From Niabella pedocola (lineage in GTDB: Bacteria; Bacteroidota; Bacteroidia; Chitinophagales; Chitinophagaceae): 64,000 nucleotides of DNA. The notes beneath the pieces were generated by a model. The model was not told the DNA's origin. It saw only the letters and a program-made list of their open reading frames with translations, and ran no database searches. The position numbers were made by a program, and so were the translations under genes. The stretch lies in contig NZ_JAJNEC010000005.1 of NCBI RefSeq assembly GCF_021044425.1, positions 2,604,001 to 2,668,000 of the forward strand, read 5' to 3'. Position 1 is the first letter of the stretch. The number at the start of each line of letters is the position of its first letter. Positions 44,463-53,451 of the stretch are shown piece by piece.

Positions 44463-47400
44463 TCAGGTGGTTAAACAAAAAGCGTGCATCTCTTTCAGGA
44501 AATCATAAAGTGATTTCATGGAAGGAATGGGTTCTGCTACCAGTAAGAACAGCCGCCCGGTTTGTTTTAAACGGGCTTTATTGGTACCTGTTTGTACATA
44601 CTGGATGATCTTCTGGAAAACATTCGCTTCGAAATAGGGCGAATCCGGCCGGTTAATAAAATGACAACGCAGGGTTTCATTTTTCAGGGTCATTTTCTCA
44701 AAACCCAGGTCTACGGCCAGTTTGCGGCATTTAACGGTTTCAAAGAGGTCGTTGACCGGTTCCGGAACCGGTCCGAAGCGGTCCTGCAATTCGGTATACA
44801 TCTCTGCCAGCTCTGCCTCCGATTCGCTGTTATCCAGGCGCTGGTACAGCGACAGGCGCTCGGTAATGCTTTCTACATAATCATCGGGAATCAGGATCTC
44901 CAGGTCGGTATCAATCGTACAATCGCTTACAAAGTCATCCTGTTTGCTGATCTCTTCCTTAAACAGCTCTTTGAACTGTGTCCGTTTCAATTCACGGATC
45001 GCTTCATCCAGGATCTTCTGATACGTCTCAAAGCCGATCTCCGCCATAAACCCGCTTTGCTCACCACCCAGCAGGTTGCCGGCTCCGCGGATATCGAGAT
45101 CACGCATGGCGATCTGGAAACCGCTGCCCAGTTCGCTGTGTTGCTCCAGGGTTTGCAGGCGTTTCCGCGAATCGGCCGGCAGGGTGCTCATCGGCGGCGC
45201 CAGCAGGTAACAAAACGCTTTTTTATTGCTCCGTCCCACACGGCCCCTTAACTGGTGTAGATCGCTGAGCCCGAAATGATGGGCATTATTGATGATGATG
45301 GTGTTTACGTTCGGAATGTCTACGCCGCTTTCAACAATATTGGTACAAACCAGCACATCATAGCGGTGATCAATAAAGTCCAGTATTTTTTCCTCGAGTT
45401 TGGCACCCTCCATCTGGCCATGTGCATAGCTGATGGAAAGATCCGGACAAAGCCCCTGGATCAAGGTCGCCATTTCAGGAAGCCCGGCCACCCGGTTGTG
45501 GATGAAAAATACCTGCCCTCCGCGTTCTGTTTCAAAGTAAATAGCATCACGGATAGCGTCTTCATTATATACCAGCACTTCGGTCTGGATCGGCTGCCGG
45601 TTGGGTGGTGGCGTATTGATGATGCTCAGATCCCTGGCGCCCATCAGTGAGAACTGGAGGGTGCGGGGAATGGGTGTTGCAGTAAGGGTTAAACAATCCA
45701 CCGTATTGCGCAGCACTTTTATCTTTTCTTTATGGGCTACGCCAAATTTTTGTTCTTCATCAATCACCAATATGCCCAGGTCTTTGAATTTTACCTCTTT
45801 TCCCAGCAATCCGTGCGTGCCTACCAGGATGTCGATCTTGCCTTCTTCCAGTTTTTTTAGGGTCTCTTTTTTTTCCTTGGCCGATTTAAAGCGGTTGAGG
45901 TAATCGACGGTTACCGGAAATTCTTTTAACCGGTCGCTGAATGTTTTAAAGTGCTGGAAGGCGAGGATGGTAGTAGGTACCAGCACGGCGGCCTGTTTGC
46001 CATCTACGCAGGTTTTAAAAGCCGCGCGGATCGCGATCTCGGTTTTGCCGAAGCCTACATCACCACATACCAGCCGATCCATGGGCGATTCCGATTCCAT
46101 ATCTTTCTTAACATCCGCAGAGGCCTTGCTCTGGTCGGGTGTATCTTCATAAATAAAGGAAGCTTCCAGTTCGGTTTGCAGGTAATTATCCGGTGTATGG
46201 GCAAAGCCTTTCTGCGCTTTGCGCTGTGCATACAATTTGATCAGGTCAAAGGCGATTTCCTTAACCTTGGCTTTTGTTTTTTCCTTTAACCGGGTCCAGG
46301 CATCGCTGCCCAGCTTATTTACCTTGGGCACACTGCCGTCCTTTCCGGTATACTTGGAAATTTTATGCAGGGAGTTGATGTTGACGTACAATACGTCTTT
46401 ATCCTTATAAATAATACGTACGGCTTCCTGTGTTTTTCCGTTTACATCCATCTTTTGCAGGCCGCTGTATACCCCCACACCGTGGTCGATATGGGTAACA
46501 AAATCACCTGGCTGCAGTTCTCTTAAGGTACGCAGGGTGATGGCCTTGTTTTTATTATAGGCCTGCTTAACGCGGTATTTATGATAGCGCTGGAAGATCT
46601 CATGATCGGTATAGCAGAGGATCTTCAGATCTTCATCCGTAAAACCCAGGTGGATGGCCGCCGAAACGGGGTTAAACACCAGTCCTGCATCCTGGTCATC
46701 GAAGATCGATTGCAGGCGCTGCAGTTGCTTTGGATTTTCTGAAAAGATATACAGGGCAAATCCTTTTGCTTCGTGCGCCTTCAGGTCTTTGATCAGCAGC
46801 TCAAACTGCCGGTTGAACGCTGGCTGTTCTTTGGTACGGAATGCATATTCACGGGTCACTGATGCGGGCATCTGTTCCAGGTGTACGACAGTTCTTGCCG
46901 CCAATGCCGTTTCAAAATCATGCGCCGTTATAAAATCCTCAATGCCGACGTTCTTCTTGAATAACTTGTCATCCCGGTTATCTTCCACACGCCCGTTGCC
47001 CGTATCCTGCAATTCAAGAAAATGGGCCAGTTCTGAAGCATTGTCCTTTAACCGTTCGATACATAAAGATGCATCCTGTACCCAAACGGCTGTGTTTTCC
47101 GGCAGAAAATCAAAAAGCGATACGTGTGCTTCTTTGGCAAACTGGGTATCCACATTCGGAATGATGGAAACCTGTAATAATTTGCGTTCGCTCAGCTGTG
47201 TTTCCGGGTCAATGATCCGGATCGAGTCGATATCGTTTCCAAACAATTCGATCCGGTAGGGTTTGTCGTTGCCAAAAGAGTAAATATCAAGGATCCCCCC
47301 GCGCAGGGCAAACTGCCCGGGTTCATATACAAAATCACTGCGTTCAAAACCATACCGGTCCAGCTTTAGCAGCAATTCCTCTATATCCAGCGGATCTGCC

Positions 47401-47846
47401 GTTTTCAGGTGGATGATATTTTCTGCCAGCGTGGAGGATACCACTACTTTTTCAAAAATAGCATCGGCGTAAGTGACCAATACTTTTTTATTGCCACCTC
47501 CGGCCAGTTTTGTGAGTGCTTCCGTGCGCAGCATTACATGCGATGCATTCAGCAGCCGGTAGTTCTTTGTGGTTTTGAAAGAGGAAGGAAAGTAGAAAAT
47601 ATCGAGCGCGCCGGTAATATTTTCCAGGCTGTTCTGGAAATAGGCCGCATCTTCCGGTTCGTTAAGAATGATTACATGATTGAGTGCCGGCGATTGGGCC
47701 ATACAGGCACCTACAATGAACTGGGAAGCGCTTCCATGTACACCGGAAAGCGCCAGTTGCGCAGGTTGAAGCAAGGAGAGTTCGCTCGCTATTTGTAAAC
47801 AGCGGGGGTCTTCACCATAAAAATTCTTCAACACTTCCGTTTGCAT
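44463..47846 (-). CDS. mfd: Transcription-repair coupling factor Mfd
   Basis: A protein of about 1127 residues starting at ATG 47846; the frame continues to 47906 but the extra 20 residues lie across the promoter. Domain order is as expected: UvrB-like domains at the N-terminus and an RNA polymerase interaction/CarD domain (about 480-560, LQPGDFVTHIDHGVGVYSGL). The RecG-like helicase follows, with Walker A GDVGFGKTEIAIRAAF, the DEEQ box VIDEEQKFGVAHKEK and motif III TATPIPRT. The C-terminal TRCF domain is last. It removes stalled RNA polymerase and recruits UvrA to the template strand. Confidence 0.98.
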   Translation of the reverse strand: MQTEVLKNFYGEDPRCLQIASELSLLQPAQLALSGVHGSASQFIVGACMAQSPALNHVIILNEPEDAAYFQNSLENITGALDIFYFPSSFKTTKNYRLLNASHVMLRTEALTKLAGGGNKKVLVTYADAIFEKVVVSSTLAENIIHLKTADPLDIEELLLKLDRYGFERSDFVYEPGQFALRGGILDIYSFGNDKPYRIELFGNDIDSIRIIDPETQLSERKLLQVSIIPNVDTQFAKEAHVSLFDFLPENTAVWVQDASLCIERLKDNASELAHFLELQDTGNGRVEDNRDDKLFKKNVGIEDFITAHDFETALAARTVVHLEQMPASVTREYAFRTKEQPAFNRQFELLIKDLKAHEAKGFALYIFSENPKQLQRLQSIFDDQDAGLVFNPVSAAIHLGFTDEDLKILCYTDHEIFQRYHKYRVKQAYNKNKAITLRTLRELQPGDFVTHIDHGVGVYSGLQKMDVNGKTQEAVRIIYKDKDVLYVNINSLHKISKYTGKDGSVPKVNKLGSDAWTRLKEKTKAKVKEIAFDLIKLYAQRKAQKGFAHTPDNYLQTELEASFIYEDTPDQSKASADVKKDMESESPMDRLVCGDVGFGKTEIAIRAAFKTCVDGKQAAVLVPTTILAFQHFKTFSDRLKEFPVTVDYLNRFKSAKEKKETLKKLEEGKIDILVGTHGLLGKEVKFKDLGILVIDEEQKFGVAHKEKIKVLRNTVDCLTLTATPIPRTLQFSLMGARDLSIINTPPPNRQPIQTEVLVYNEDAIRDAIYFETERGGQVFFIHNRVAGLPEMATLIQGLCPDLSISYAHGQMEGAKLEEKILDFIDHRYDVLVCTNIVESGVDIPNVNTIIINNAHHFGLSDLHQLRGRVGRSNKKAFCYLLAPPMSTLPADSRKRLQTLEQHSELGSGFQIAMRDLDIRGAGNLLGGEQSGFMAEIGFETYQKILDEAIRELKRTQFKELFKEEISKQDDFVSDCTIDTDLEILIPDDYVESITERLSLYQRLDNSESEAELAEMYTELQDRFGPVPEPVNDLFETVKCRKLAVDLGFEKMTLKNETLRCHFINRPDSPYFEANVFQKIIQYVQTGTNKARLKQTGRLFLLVAEPIPSMKSLYDFLKEMHAFCLTT

Positions 47847-47853
47847 GGGGGCG

Positions 47854-47885
47854 CAAAGATACGACGACTTTAAAAAAAATCCCAA
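47854..47885 (-). promoter_or_regulatory. Promoter of mfd (TTG-N21-TATCTTTG)
   Basis: On the minus strand TTG (47883-47885), 21 nt, then TATCTTTG (47854-47861) matches the Bacteroidota promoter. The -7 box ends only 7 nt before the ATG, so the transcript has almost no leader. Confidence 0.6.
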
Positions 47886-48036
47886 CCTCCCGTTTATCAA
47901 AATCACCGCACCTCCTTCAAATGCCTGTAAACCAGTGTCTTTACCCCGCGTTAAAAAAACGCTGCGGTAGAGGCAATTAGTAGGCTGCCGGTAGAAGTTT
48001 TACTAAAATTTACTTTATCTTACAAAGAAAAACGGT

Positions 48037-48750
48037 ATGTCCCTCACTTGGCTTACAGGAACGGTTGTAGACATTATCGATGAAACGTATAATACCAAAC
48101 GGTATTTTATACAGGTGGATGCCAGCGAGCATTTTGATTTTACAGCAGGCCAGTTTGTAACGCTGGATCTTCCCATTCATGAGAAACCCAATAAGCGCTG
48201 GCGCAGTTATTCCATTGCCAGTGCCCCCAATGGTACGGCAATATACGAGCTGCTGATCGTGCTGGTGGAAGACGGACTGGGTACGCCGTATATGTTCAAA
48301 AACTGGGAGCTGGGCAGCAAGGTGATCTTTCGCGGGCCGCTGGGGGTGTTTACCCTGAAGGAAGAACAATTGCAGCATGATCTGTTCCTGGTATGTACCG
48401 GAACGGGAATTGCACCGTTCCGCAGTATGCTGCATACGCTGGTACGGGAGAATATTCCGCATAAGGATATTTACCTCATTTACGGTTGCCGCACACAGGA
48501 AGACCTGTTGTATTATGAAGAGATGAAAAACCTGGAGCTGGAAGATTTTCATTATATCCCTACCTTATCGCGTGCGGAGTGGGAAGGAAAAAAAGGATAT
48601 GTGCATGCCATTTATGAAGAACATGCTGCAGGTAAAGCGGATGCGAACTTCTTCCTCTGCGGCTGGAAGAACATGATCGACGAGGCCCGCCAACGGATCG
48701 TGCAGATGGGATTTGATAAAAAAGCGGTGCATTTTGAGCTTTACGGTTAG
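48037..48750 (+). CDS. FAD-dependent ferredoxin-NADP reductase-like protein
   Basis: A 237-residue flavoprotein of the ferredoxin-NADP reductase superfamily. The FAD-binding beta barrel has the RSYSIAS motif and GPLGVF. The NAD(P) domain has CTGTGIAPFRSML, YGCRTQEDLLYYEE and FFLCGWKNMIDEAR, and the C-terminus is HFELYG. There is no N- or C-terminal 2Fe-2S domain, so it must pair with a separate ferredoxin or flavodoxin. It is divergent from mfd and followed by the tRNA-Arg gene. Confidence 0.92.
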   Translation: MSLTWLTGTVVDIIDETYNTKRYFIQVDASEHFDFTAGQFVTLDLPIHEKPNKRWRSYSIASAPNGTAIYELLIVLVEDGLGTPYMFKNWELGSKVIFRGPLGVFTLKEEQLQHDLFLVCTGTGIAPFRSMLHTLVRENIPHKDIYLIYGCRTQEDLLYYEEMKNLELEDFHYIPTLSRAEWEGKKGYVHAIYEEHAAGKADANFFLCGWKNMIDEARQRIVQMGFDKKAVHFELYG

Positions 48751-48815
48751 CCCGGTACGGGAAAATGTTCGCCGGTGCTTGTTGCCCCGAATGTATTATA
48801 TTTGCCACCCATTTT

Positions 48816-48887
48816 GGCCCGGTAGTTCAATGGATAGAATAGGAGTTTCCTAAACTCTAGATACAAGTTCGATTCTTGTCCGGGCTA
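48816..48887 (+). tRNA. tRNA-Arg (anticodon CCT)
   Basis: A complete cloverleaf without encoded CCA. The acceptor stem is GGCCCGG/CCGGGCT with a G-U end, and the D arm has AATGGATA. The anticodon stem is GGAGT/ACTCT with loop TTCCTAA (CCT, decodes AGG), and the T arm is ACAAG-TTCGATT-CTTGT. It is followed at once by a terminator; the 3' edge plus terminator recurs 3.2 kb downstream. Confidence 0.95.
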
Positions 48888-48927
48888 CATAACCGGAATT
48901 TTCAAAGATTTTTTGAAAATTCCGGTT
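48885..48927 (+). repeat. Direct repeat copy 1 (tRNA 3' edge plus terminator)
   Basis: 22 bp (48885-48906) beginning CTACATAACCGG are identical to 52062-52083. The following 5-nt loop differs, and the 16-nt right stem arm is again identical. The block includes the last three bases of tRNA-Arg. Confidence 0.85.
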
Positions 48928-48930
48928 TTT
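48891..48930 (+). terminator. Intrinsic terminator of tRNA-Arg
   Basis: A 16-bp perfect stem (AACCGGAATTTTCAAA and complement) with a 5-nt loop and five T. It is repeated in the copy near 52068-52102. Confidence 0.9.
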
Positions 48931-49381
48931 ATATATCCTGAGATAACACAATTGGAATGGTATTCTAATAATGTGCCTACTGGTTAAGTTGCCGGCATCT
49001 CATAAAACACTGAGGTTTTCAAGCCTTTTAAAGGATAGCTTTTAGCAGAATTTCTAGCTCCAAATTTATTAGGAGGTTGTTCATCCCGTGCAGATGGCTG
49101 CTATTTCGCCTGTCTAATACCCGTAAAGTGACTTCGTAGGTTTCTTTATCACTTTACCCCCGCAATTTGCGATATTAACAATCGACCTATGTGAATAATT
49201 TCAAAGAGGCTACTTTTTCGCGCCCATAGACGCGCTGGTGTTCAGGGATATCCGGTCGCTTGAAGTAACGGCCGAGACCGTCGTGAAATGACACCGTTCG
49301 ATCAGCAGATAAGGAGCTGCTTTTGCAGATTATCCGAATTTCCTTTAATGAATTAGGAAAGATTAGGACATTTTTGCAATT
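48931..49381. other. Gene-poor region with possible gene remnants
   Basis: 451 nt downstream of the tRNA terminator without a convincing gene. On the minus strand an open stretch near 49042-49173 (readable as DKETYEVTLRVLDRRNSSHL) and another at 49187-49453 (GRYFKRPDIPEHQRVYGREK) look protein-like. Neither has a proper full frame or start. A 9-bp inverted repeat, GTAAAGTGA/TCACTTTAC, lies near 49124-49158. This is likely decayed DNA of an inserted segment. Confidence 0.4.
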
Positions 49382-50056
49382 ATGAACAGCATCACTAAAG
49401 AAGTGTTCGATATGGGATATACTGCAATAGATGCACTTTTCCCCAAGCGGCAAATTTCAAATCTGGAATGCGAACTATTTAACCTAAGTGTATTCGATTT
49501 TCAGTGCGCTTCGGCAAACCTCCTTTGTTATAGCAGTGTTGCCGGAATGGCTTCAGATCCTTTAGTTATGGACCTGGTAAAATCGCTATCCGGTACCGAG
49601 CTATTTCCGGTGAGAGCGCTTGTACTTGACAAAACAAAAGAGATGAACTGGCAGCTTCCCTGGCACCAGGATCTTAAAATTGCGGTGCAGCAGAAAACCA
49701 ATGCCGCAGGTTATACGAATTGGTCGCTTGAAGCAGATGTATGGCATGTTCAGCCTCCGGTGCAGGTATTGGAAAGACTTATAACAATAAGAATTCATTT
49801 TGATTCCTGTACAGAAGAAAATGGCGCCATGCATATTATTCCCGGTTCGCATCGGAAAGGCATCTTATCTAGCGAACAGATATCTAAAATTACAGAAAGC
49901 GTTGAGCACAAAACCGTTTCCATGAAGTCAAATGGTATTATGTTGATGCGGCCATTATTATTGCATGATTCGCCGGCCAGTTGCAGCAACATTAGACGAC
50001 GTATTCTTCAAATCGAATACGGTTTCGACCTGAATAACGGTATAAACTGGTTGTAA
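49382..50056 (+). CDS. Phytanoyl-CoA dioxygenase family protein
   Basis: A 224-residue Fe(II)/2-oxoglutarate-dependent dioxygenase. The double-stranded beta-helix ligands are visible: His95-x-Asp97 in LPWHQDLKI and the distal His195 in LLLHDSPAS, with Arg at about 206 for 2-oxoglutarate. The segment GAMHIIPGSHRKG is the family hallmark. Relatives hydroxylate small molecules such as ectoine, phytanoyl-CoA or biosynthetic intermediates. It stands alone inside the segment bounded by the duplicated tRNA terminator, so it may be acquired. The substrate is unknown. Confidence 0.88.
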   Translation: MNSITKEVFDMGYTAIDALFPKRQISNLECELFNLSVFDFQCASANLLCYSSVAGMASDPLVMDLVKSLSGTELFPVRALVLDKTKEMNWQLPWHQDLKIAVQQKTNAAGYTNWSLEADVWHVQPPVQVLERLITIRIHFDSCTEENGAMHIIPGSHRKGILSSEQISKITESVEHKTVSMKSNGIMLMRPLLLHDSPASCSNIRRRILQIEYGFDLNNGINWL

Positions 50057-50495
50057 ATAAACAGTTGTGTCTTGACGAACCGGAATATTTTATCATATCA
50101 AAATCACCTTAACGATAATTTCTAAGTAGTGCGCAGGGCTTGGGCTTGATGATTTATTTGTAGCCGGCCAGATTTAAAATGTAACTATTTTTTGCCATGT
50201 TTCTTTAAAACGGTTTGTTTAGACGCGCATCCGTGGCCTAAGTTCCAAAGCAGTGTTGGAGCTGGTGTTTCGTCGTATGCTTTTCATAGATCTGTTTGGT
50301 TGTTTGTCCTATCCTGTGGTCGTTTATCGATTAGTTAAAAGATGGCTGGTACGCTGCTCTATATTCGGTAAAGAATTACTGACTTTATTGGTAAGGTTTT
50401 GTGGAGCGTCATATTTTGTGGTCTTTTCCTGCTGATCGTAACAAAGCCAATAAAATCGAAGAAAAAAATCTATAATAAATAATAGAATCCTGACG
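50057..50495. other. 439-nt region without a supported gene
   Basis: AT-rich spacer between the dioxygenase and the BspA-like gene. A 60-residue frame at 50253-50435 is hydrophobic but has no recognisable features and is probably chance. No clear promoter or terminator was found, apart from T-rich runs. Confidence 0.4.
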
Positions 50496-51779
50496 ATGAA
50501 ATTTTATTTTTTGATCCTGGGTATGCTACTACCCCTGGCTTCACATACGCAGAACTTTATTACGAGGTGGGTGTTTCAGCAGCCCTCCAGCACTTTGACC
50601 TTTAATGGAGTAACCGAGGGCGAAGTAGTTTGTAGATGGACTACCTCTTCCAATCCTACGGGTGGCATCCACAGATTTAGCAACACTAATGAGAATATAC
50701 CTATAATATTAGCTATACCAATACCTGCAGGAGATACCGTAACGCTAAGTATGGAACCAACCAATCTGCGGCGCTTTTTTATAAATGGAGGTTATAATAA
50801 TGCAAATAGGAATGAACTCAGAGAAGTACGGCAATGGGGCAATGTTCCCTGGCAAAGCATGGAGGCTGCATTTAGCGGTTGTCCAAATTTTAATTTGATA
50901 GCTACGGATGTGCCTGACCTTTCGAGGGTTAAAAGCATGAAGCAGATGTTTTGGTTTTGTAAGGCGTTTACGCCACCGTTCAATATAGACCTCTGGGATG
51001 TGAGTGGTGTGAACGATATGGAGTCCATGTTCTCAGAAATTGCATCCTTTAACCGTGATTTAAGTGCATGGGATCTGAAAGCGTTGATCAACGCACAGGG
51101 TATGTTTAGCAACAGTGAGATAAGTTGCGAAACCTACAGCCGTATCTTAAAAGCCTGGGCTGAGAATCCTAATACGGCGGACAATGTAAACTTTGCATTC
51201 CAAAGAGGAGCCGTATATGCCAATACTGCGGCGTCCTACCGCAATGCGCTTTTTACCAAAGGCTGGCGGATTAGTATGGATAATATAGCATGGCCGGGAA
51301 ACCCCTGTTATAATATGGCATTACCAGTAACTTTTGGCAATATAAGGGCTGCATTTAGAAACGGCGCCCTACAGGTGAACTGGGCGACCCTTACAGAAAC
51401 CAATAACGAACATTTTGAAATAGAAGCTTCAATTGATGGTATAAATTTCACTAAAATCGGTAGCGTTCTATCTAGGGCTGCTGCCGGCAATTCATCCGTG
51501 CAATTAAATTATGAGTTCAGCAATAATATCAGCAATACAATATTGGTAACTTGGATAGGCATATTGCTGCTGTGCAGCGCCGGTTTTGGGACCAGTCATC
51601 GTAAAAAGAGCCTCTTCCCACTACTGGCATTGATAGCGATGAGTTTGTCCATTGCGGGCTGTAAGAAAATCAGTCCCTCCCCGAAAGATAATAACAGGAG
51701 CTTTTATATACGCATTAAACAAGTGGATATGGATGGAAATTTTACGCATAGCAAAGTAGTAAAGGCCGAGATTGAGTAA
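50496..51779 (+). CDS. BspA-like surface protein with split C-terminal module
   Basis: A 427-residue protein with a signal peptide (MKFYFLILGMLLPLASHTQ). Residues 50-260 are a BspA/DUF285-type region, whose repeats carry MxxMFxxxxxFNxDLSxWD (for example MESMFSEIASFNRDLSAWDL), used in surface adhesion. Residues 276-427 form the unusual module shared with the 53452 gene. It has a sandwich half with NNEHFEIEASIDG, a helix 347-365, basic SHRKK, helix 372-388 ending SIAGC (Cys389), then 39 residues with FYIRIKQVDMDG. In normal relatives these two parts are contiguous. It lies in the repeat-bounded segment. Confidence 0.88.
   Translation: MKFYFLILGMLLPLASHTQNFITRWVFQQPSSTLTFNGVTEGEVVCRWTTSSNPTGGIHRFSNTNENIPIILAIPIPAGDTVTLSMEPTNLRRFFINGGYNNANRNELREVRQWGNVPWQSMEAAFSGCPNFNLIATDVPDLSRVKSMKQMFWFCKAFTPPFNIDLWDVSGVNDMESMFSEIASFNRDLSAWDLKALINAQGMFSNSEISCETYSRILKAWAENPNTADNVNFAFQRGAVYANTAASYRNALFTKGWRISMDNIAWPGNPCYNMALPVTFGNIRAAFRNGALQVNWATLTETNNEHFEIEASIDGINFTKIGSVLSRAAAGNSSVQLNYEFSNNISNTILVTWIGILLLCSAGFGTSHRKKSLFPLLALIAMSLSIAGCKKISPSPKDNNRSFYIRIKQVDMDGNFTHSKVVKAEIE
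51321..51779 (+). other. Split sandwich / membrane-hairpin module, copy 1
   Basis: This encodes residues 276-427 of the BspA-like protein: LPVTFGNI to the C-terminus. The lipobox-like Cys389 codon is at 51660-51662. Copy 2 in the RCC1-like gene has the same order, the same length to the Cys and the same 39-residue tail. Confidence 0.75.
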
Positions 51780-52020
51780 TTGCAAGTAAGTGAACTTTTA
51801 CTCGAAATGGCCGCTGAATTGCTAGTTCGTTGGCCTTTTTTTACAGGCAAGATCCATCCTCTTTTTATTATTCGAATATTTCCCTAAACGACAATAATTT
51901 TTTGCCATCATCGTTTTCTTCGGAATTTTGAGATGGTGTTTGTTTGATTGGAAAGAACGTTTATCCAAATTGTTGTCCGGACCATTGTCATTCTGAAGGT
52001 TGACAACTACTAAACTTCAA
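51780..52020. other. Intergenic spacer after the BspA-like gene
   Basis: AT-rich DNA, with a T7 run after a weak GGCC-based hairpin near 51808-51842 that may terminate the BspA-like gene. I see nothing else. The hairpins at 52021-52102 close the 51780-52220 gap. Confidence 0.35.
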
Positions 52021-52051
52021 AAAATCCTCAATAATTAAGTTTGAGGATTTT
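52021..52051. terminator. Hairpin beside the second tRNA-terminator copy
   Basis: An 11-bp perfect stem AAAATCCTCAA/TTGAGGATTTT with a 9-nt loop. It may be a bidirectional terminator at the right edge of the segment. Confidence 0.6.
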
Positions 52052-52061
52052 CCAGTTTGCT

Positions 52062-52102
52062 CTACATAACCGGAATTTTCAAAATCTTTGAAAATTCCGG
52101 TT
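52062..52102 (+). repeat. Direct repeat copy 2 with duplicated terminator
   Basis: 22 bp are identical to 48885-48906, followed by a 3-nt loop and the identical 16-nt right arm, giving a second perfect 16-bp hairpin (52068-52102). It lacks the T run of copy 1. No tRNA precedes it except the shared CTA. Confidence 0.85.
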
Positions 52103-52220
52103 ATTATTTTGTTGTATTGAATTTATTAAAAACCATTCACTTTCTTAACCCGATATCCGCTTGTAGATTTCCTGAAAAGTCGGGAGCGGAGGGTGCAATT
52201 TTAAACTGAGCCGCCGATAG

Positions 52221-52883
52221 TTAAAAGTTTTTCGAAATGCCTATGCTGGCAGATTTGCCAAAGCTGACAGTCAAATACGAAGGTTTATTGTCTGCATCTT
52301 TTATACCGCTTTTTTGATACTCAATACCACCGATGGATAGGTTAAGCCCGAAATTGTTTTTAACATTGACAAAGACAGCAGGAAATAATCTTAACCGTAT
52401 ACCTGTGGTAGACACTTCTGAAGTGATTTGTTGAGGTTGCGTACCGGGATATCCGCTTTGTAGAGCTATGTTGTTTTTCCCATTCAGATACAAACCTTCC
52501 AGCTGGCCGAATACCGAAAAAATGTCCGATAGTTGCTCCGTGTACCTGATAAAAGGCCCTACGGCCAGACTCTTGCTTTTTGACACCGATTTGGAAGTAA
52601 GTACGTCAGCGCCACCGGTGTAGTGTTCCGTAGTATTTTCCTGACTGGTAGCTAGCGTGGAAAGTGTGACTCCGGCTGTTAGCTTTTCCCCGAATTGATA
52701 ACCTAAATAGGGAGAAAGATTTGTTGAGCGACTTTTGCCGTTGGTTACGGAAGTGCCATTGATAAATTGAGTATGATCGTCTTTTCGAAACTCAATGTTT
52801 CCTCCAATCAGCACTGTACGTTTCTGGGCAAGACCGGGTATGCTCACAATGAGCCCTACGGTCAGCAATAAAATTTTTTTCAT
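52221..52883 (-). CDS. Outer-membrane beta-barrel protein
   Basis: A 220-residue protein with signal peptide MKKILLLTVGLIVSIPGLAQ and alternating amphipathic strands (for example TNLSPYLGYQFGEKLTAGVTL, SLAVGPFIRYTEQLSDIFSVF). It ends GKSASIGISKNF, with a terminal Phe, a classic BAM-recognised barrel end. The length suggests an 8-stranded OmpX/OmpW-like barrel of the Bacteroidota OMP_b-brl group. Its role is unknown. It lies between the two genes carrying the split C-terminal module, in the opposite direction. Confidence 0.88.
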   Translation of the reverse strand: MKKILLLTVGLIVSIPGLAQKRTVLIGGNIEFRKDDHTQFINGTSVTNGKSRSTNLSPYLGYQFGEKLTAGVTLSTLATSQENTTEHYTGGADVLTSKSVSKSKSLAVGPFIRYTEQLSDIFSVFGQLEGLYLNGKNNIALQSGYPGTQPQQITSEVSTTGIRLRLFPAVFVNVKNNFGLNLSIGGIEYQKSGIKDADNKPSYLTVSFGKSASIGISKNF

Positions 52884-53451
52884 AAACTGTTAATTAAGAT
52901 TTGCCGGGCAAGATAACGTATTTATACTTGTTGTTTGGCTTTCTGCATCATGTTCAAATAGCGTAACGATTGACAAGCATTTTTCAACAGTATTTTTCCG
53001 GGTGCCTTTTTATTATATAAATGTATCCATATTCATCCCCGGCAACACTTACTGTATACGAAGCGACCATCTTCATAAACCTGCTTGATGCGTACCAATT
53101 TTTAAGGTGAGTTTCTGCATCCGCCGGGTTGTTTTTATTACAAGCTATTCCTGCAAGGGGGTGAAATCATTTTCAGCCCTTACTAACGGCCGTTAAATGA
53201 ATGATGACTTTTCAGGATGAGACGGGTGCTGTTTTAATAAACAATGCCCCTATTGTATTTTCACTAAAGACCCATTCAAATTCTACTACTGTTTTTTTAC
53301 ACGTTTTTAACAACCTGTAGATTGCATCAATAACATACTGTTCTAAAGAGGAACAATTCATAATAAGCCACTAACCATCATTCAAAAATGGTTAGTAATA
53401 AATGGCCAGATATTGAATTAAAAGCCTAGCAAAACTATCAAACTAAAAAAT
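52884..53451. other. 568-nt intergenic region with an inverted repeat
   Basis: No gene is supported. The notable element is ACTAACCAT-9 nt-ATGGTTAGT at 53370-53396, 55 nt before the RCC1-like gene start, a possible operator or leader hairpin. The remainder is low-GC DNA with poly-T tracts. Confidence 0.5.

Noticed and set aside
50253..50435. A 60-residue hydrophobic reading frame
   Set aside because: It has no start context, no recognisable motif and lies in AT-rich spacer; chance is more likely.
48931..52061. Intact mobile element
   Set aside because: No integrase, transposase, relaxase or terminal inverted repeats are visible; only a repeat at the tRNA edge and decayed DNA remain.
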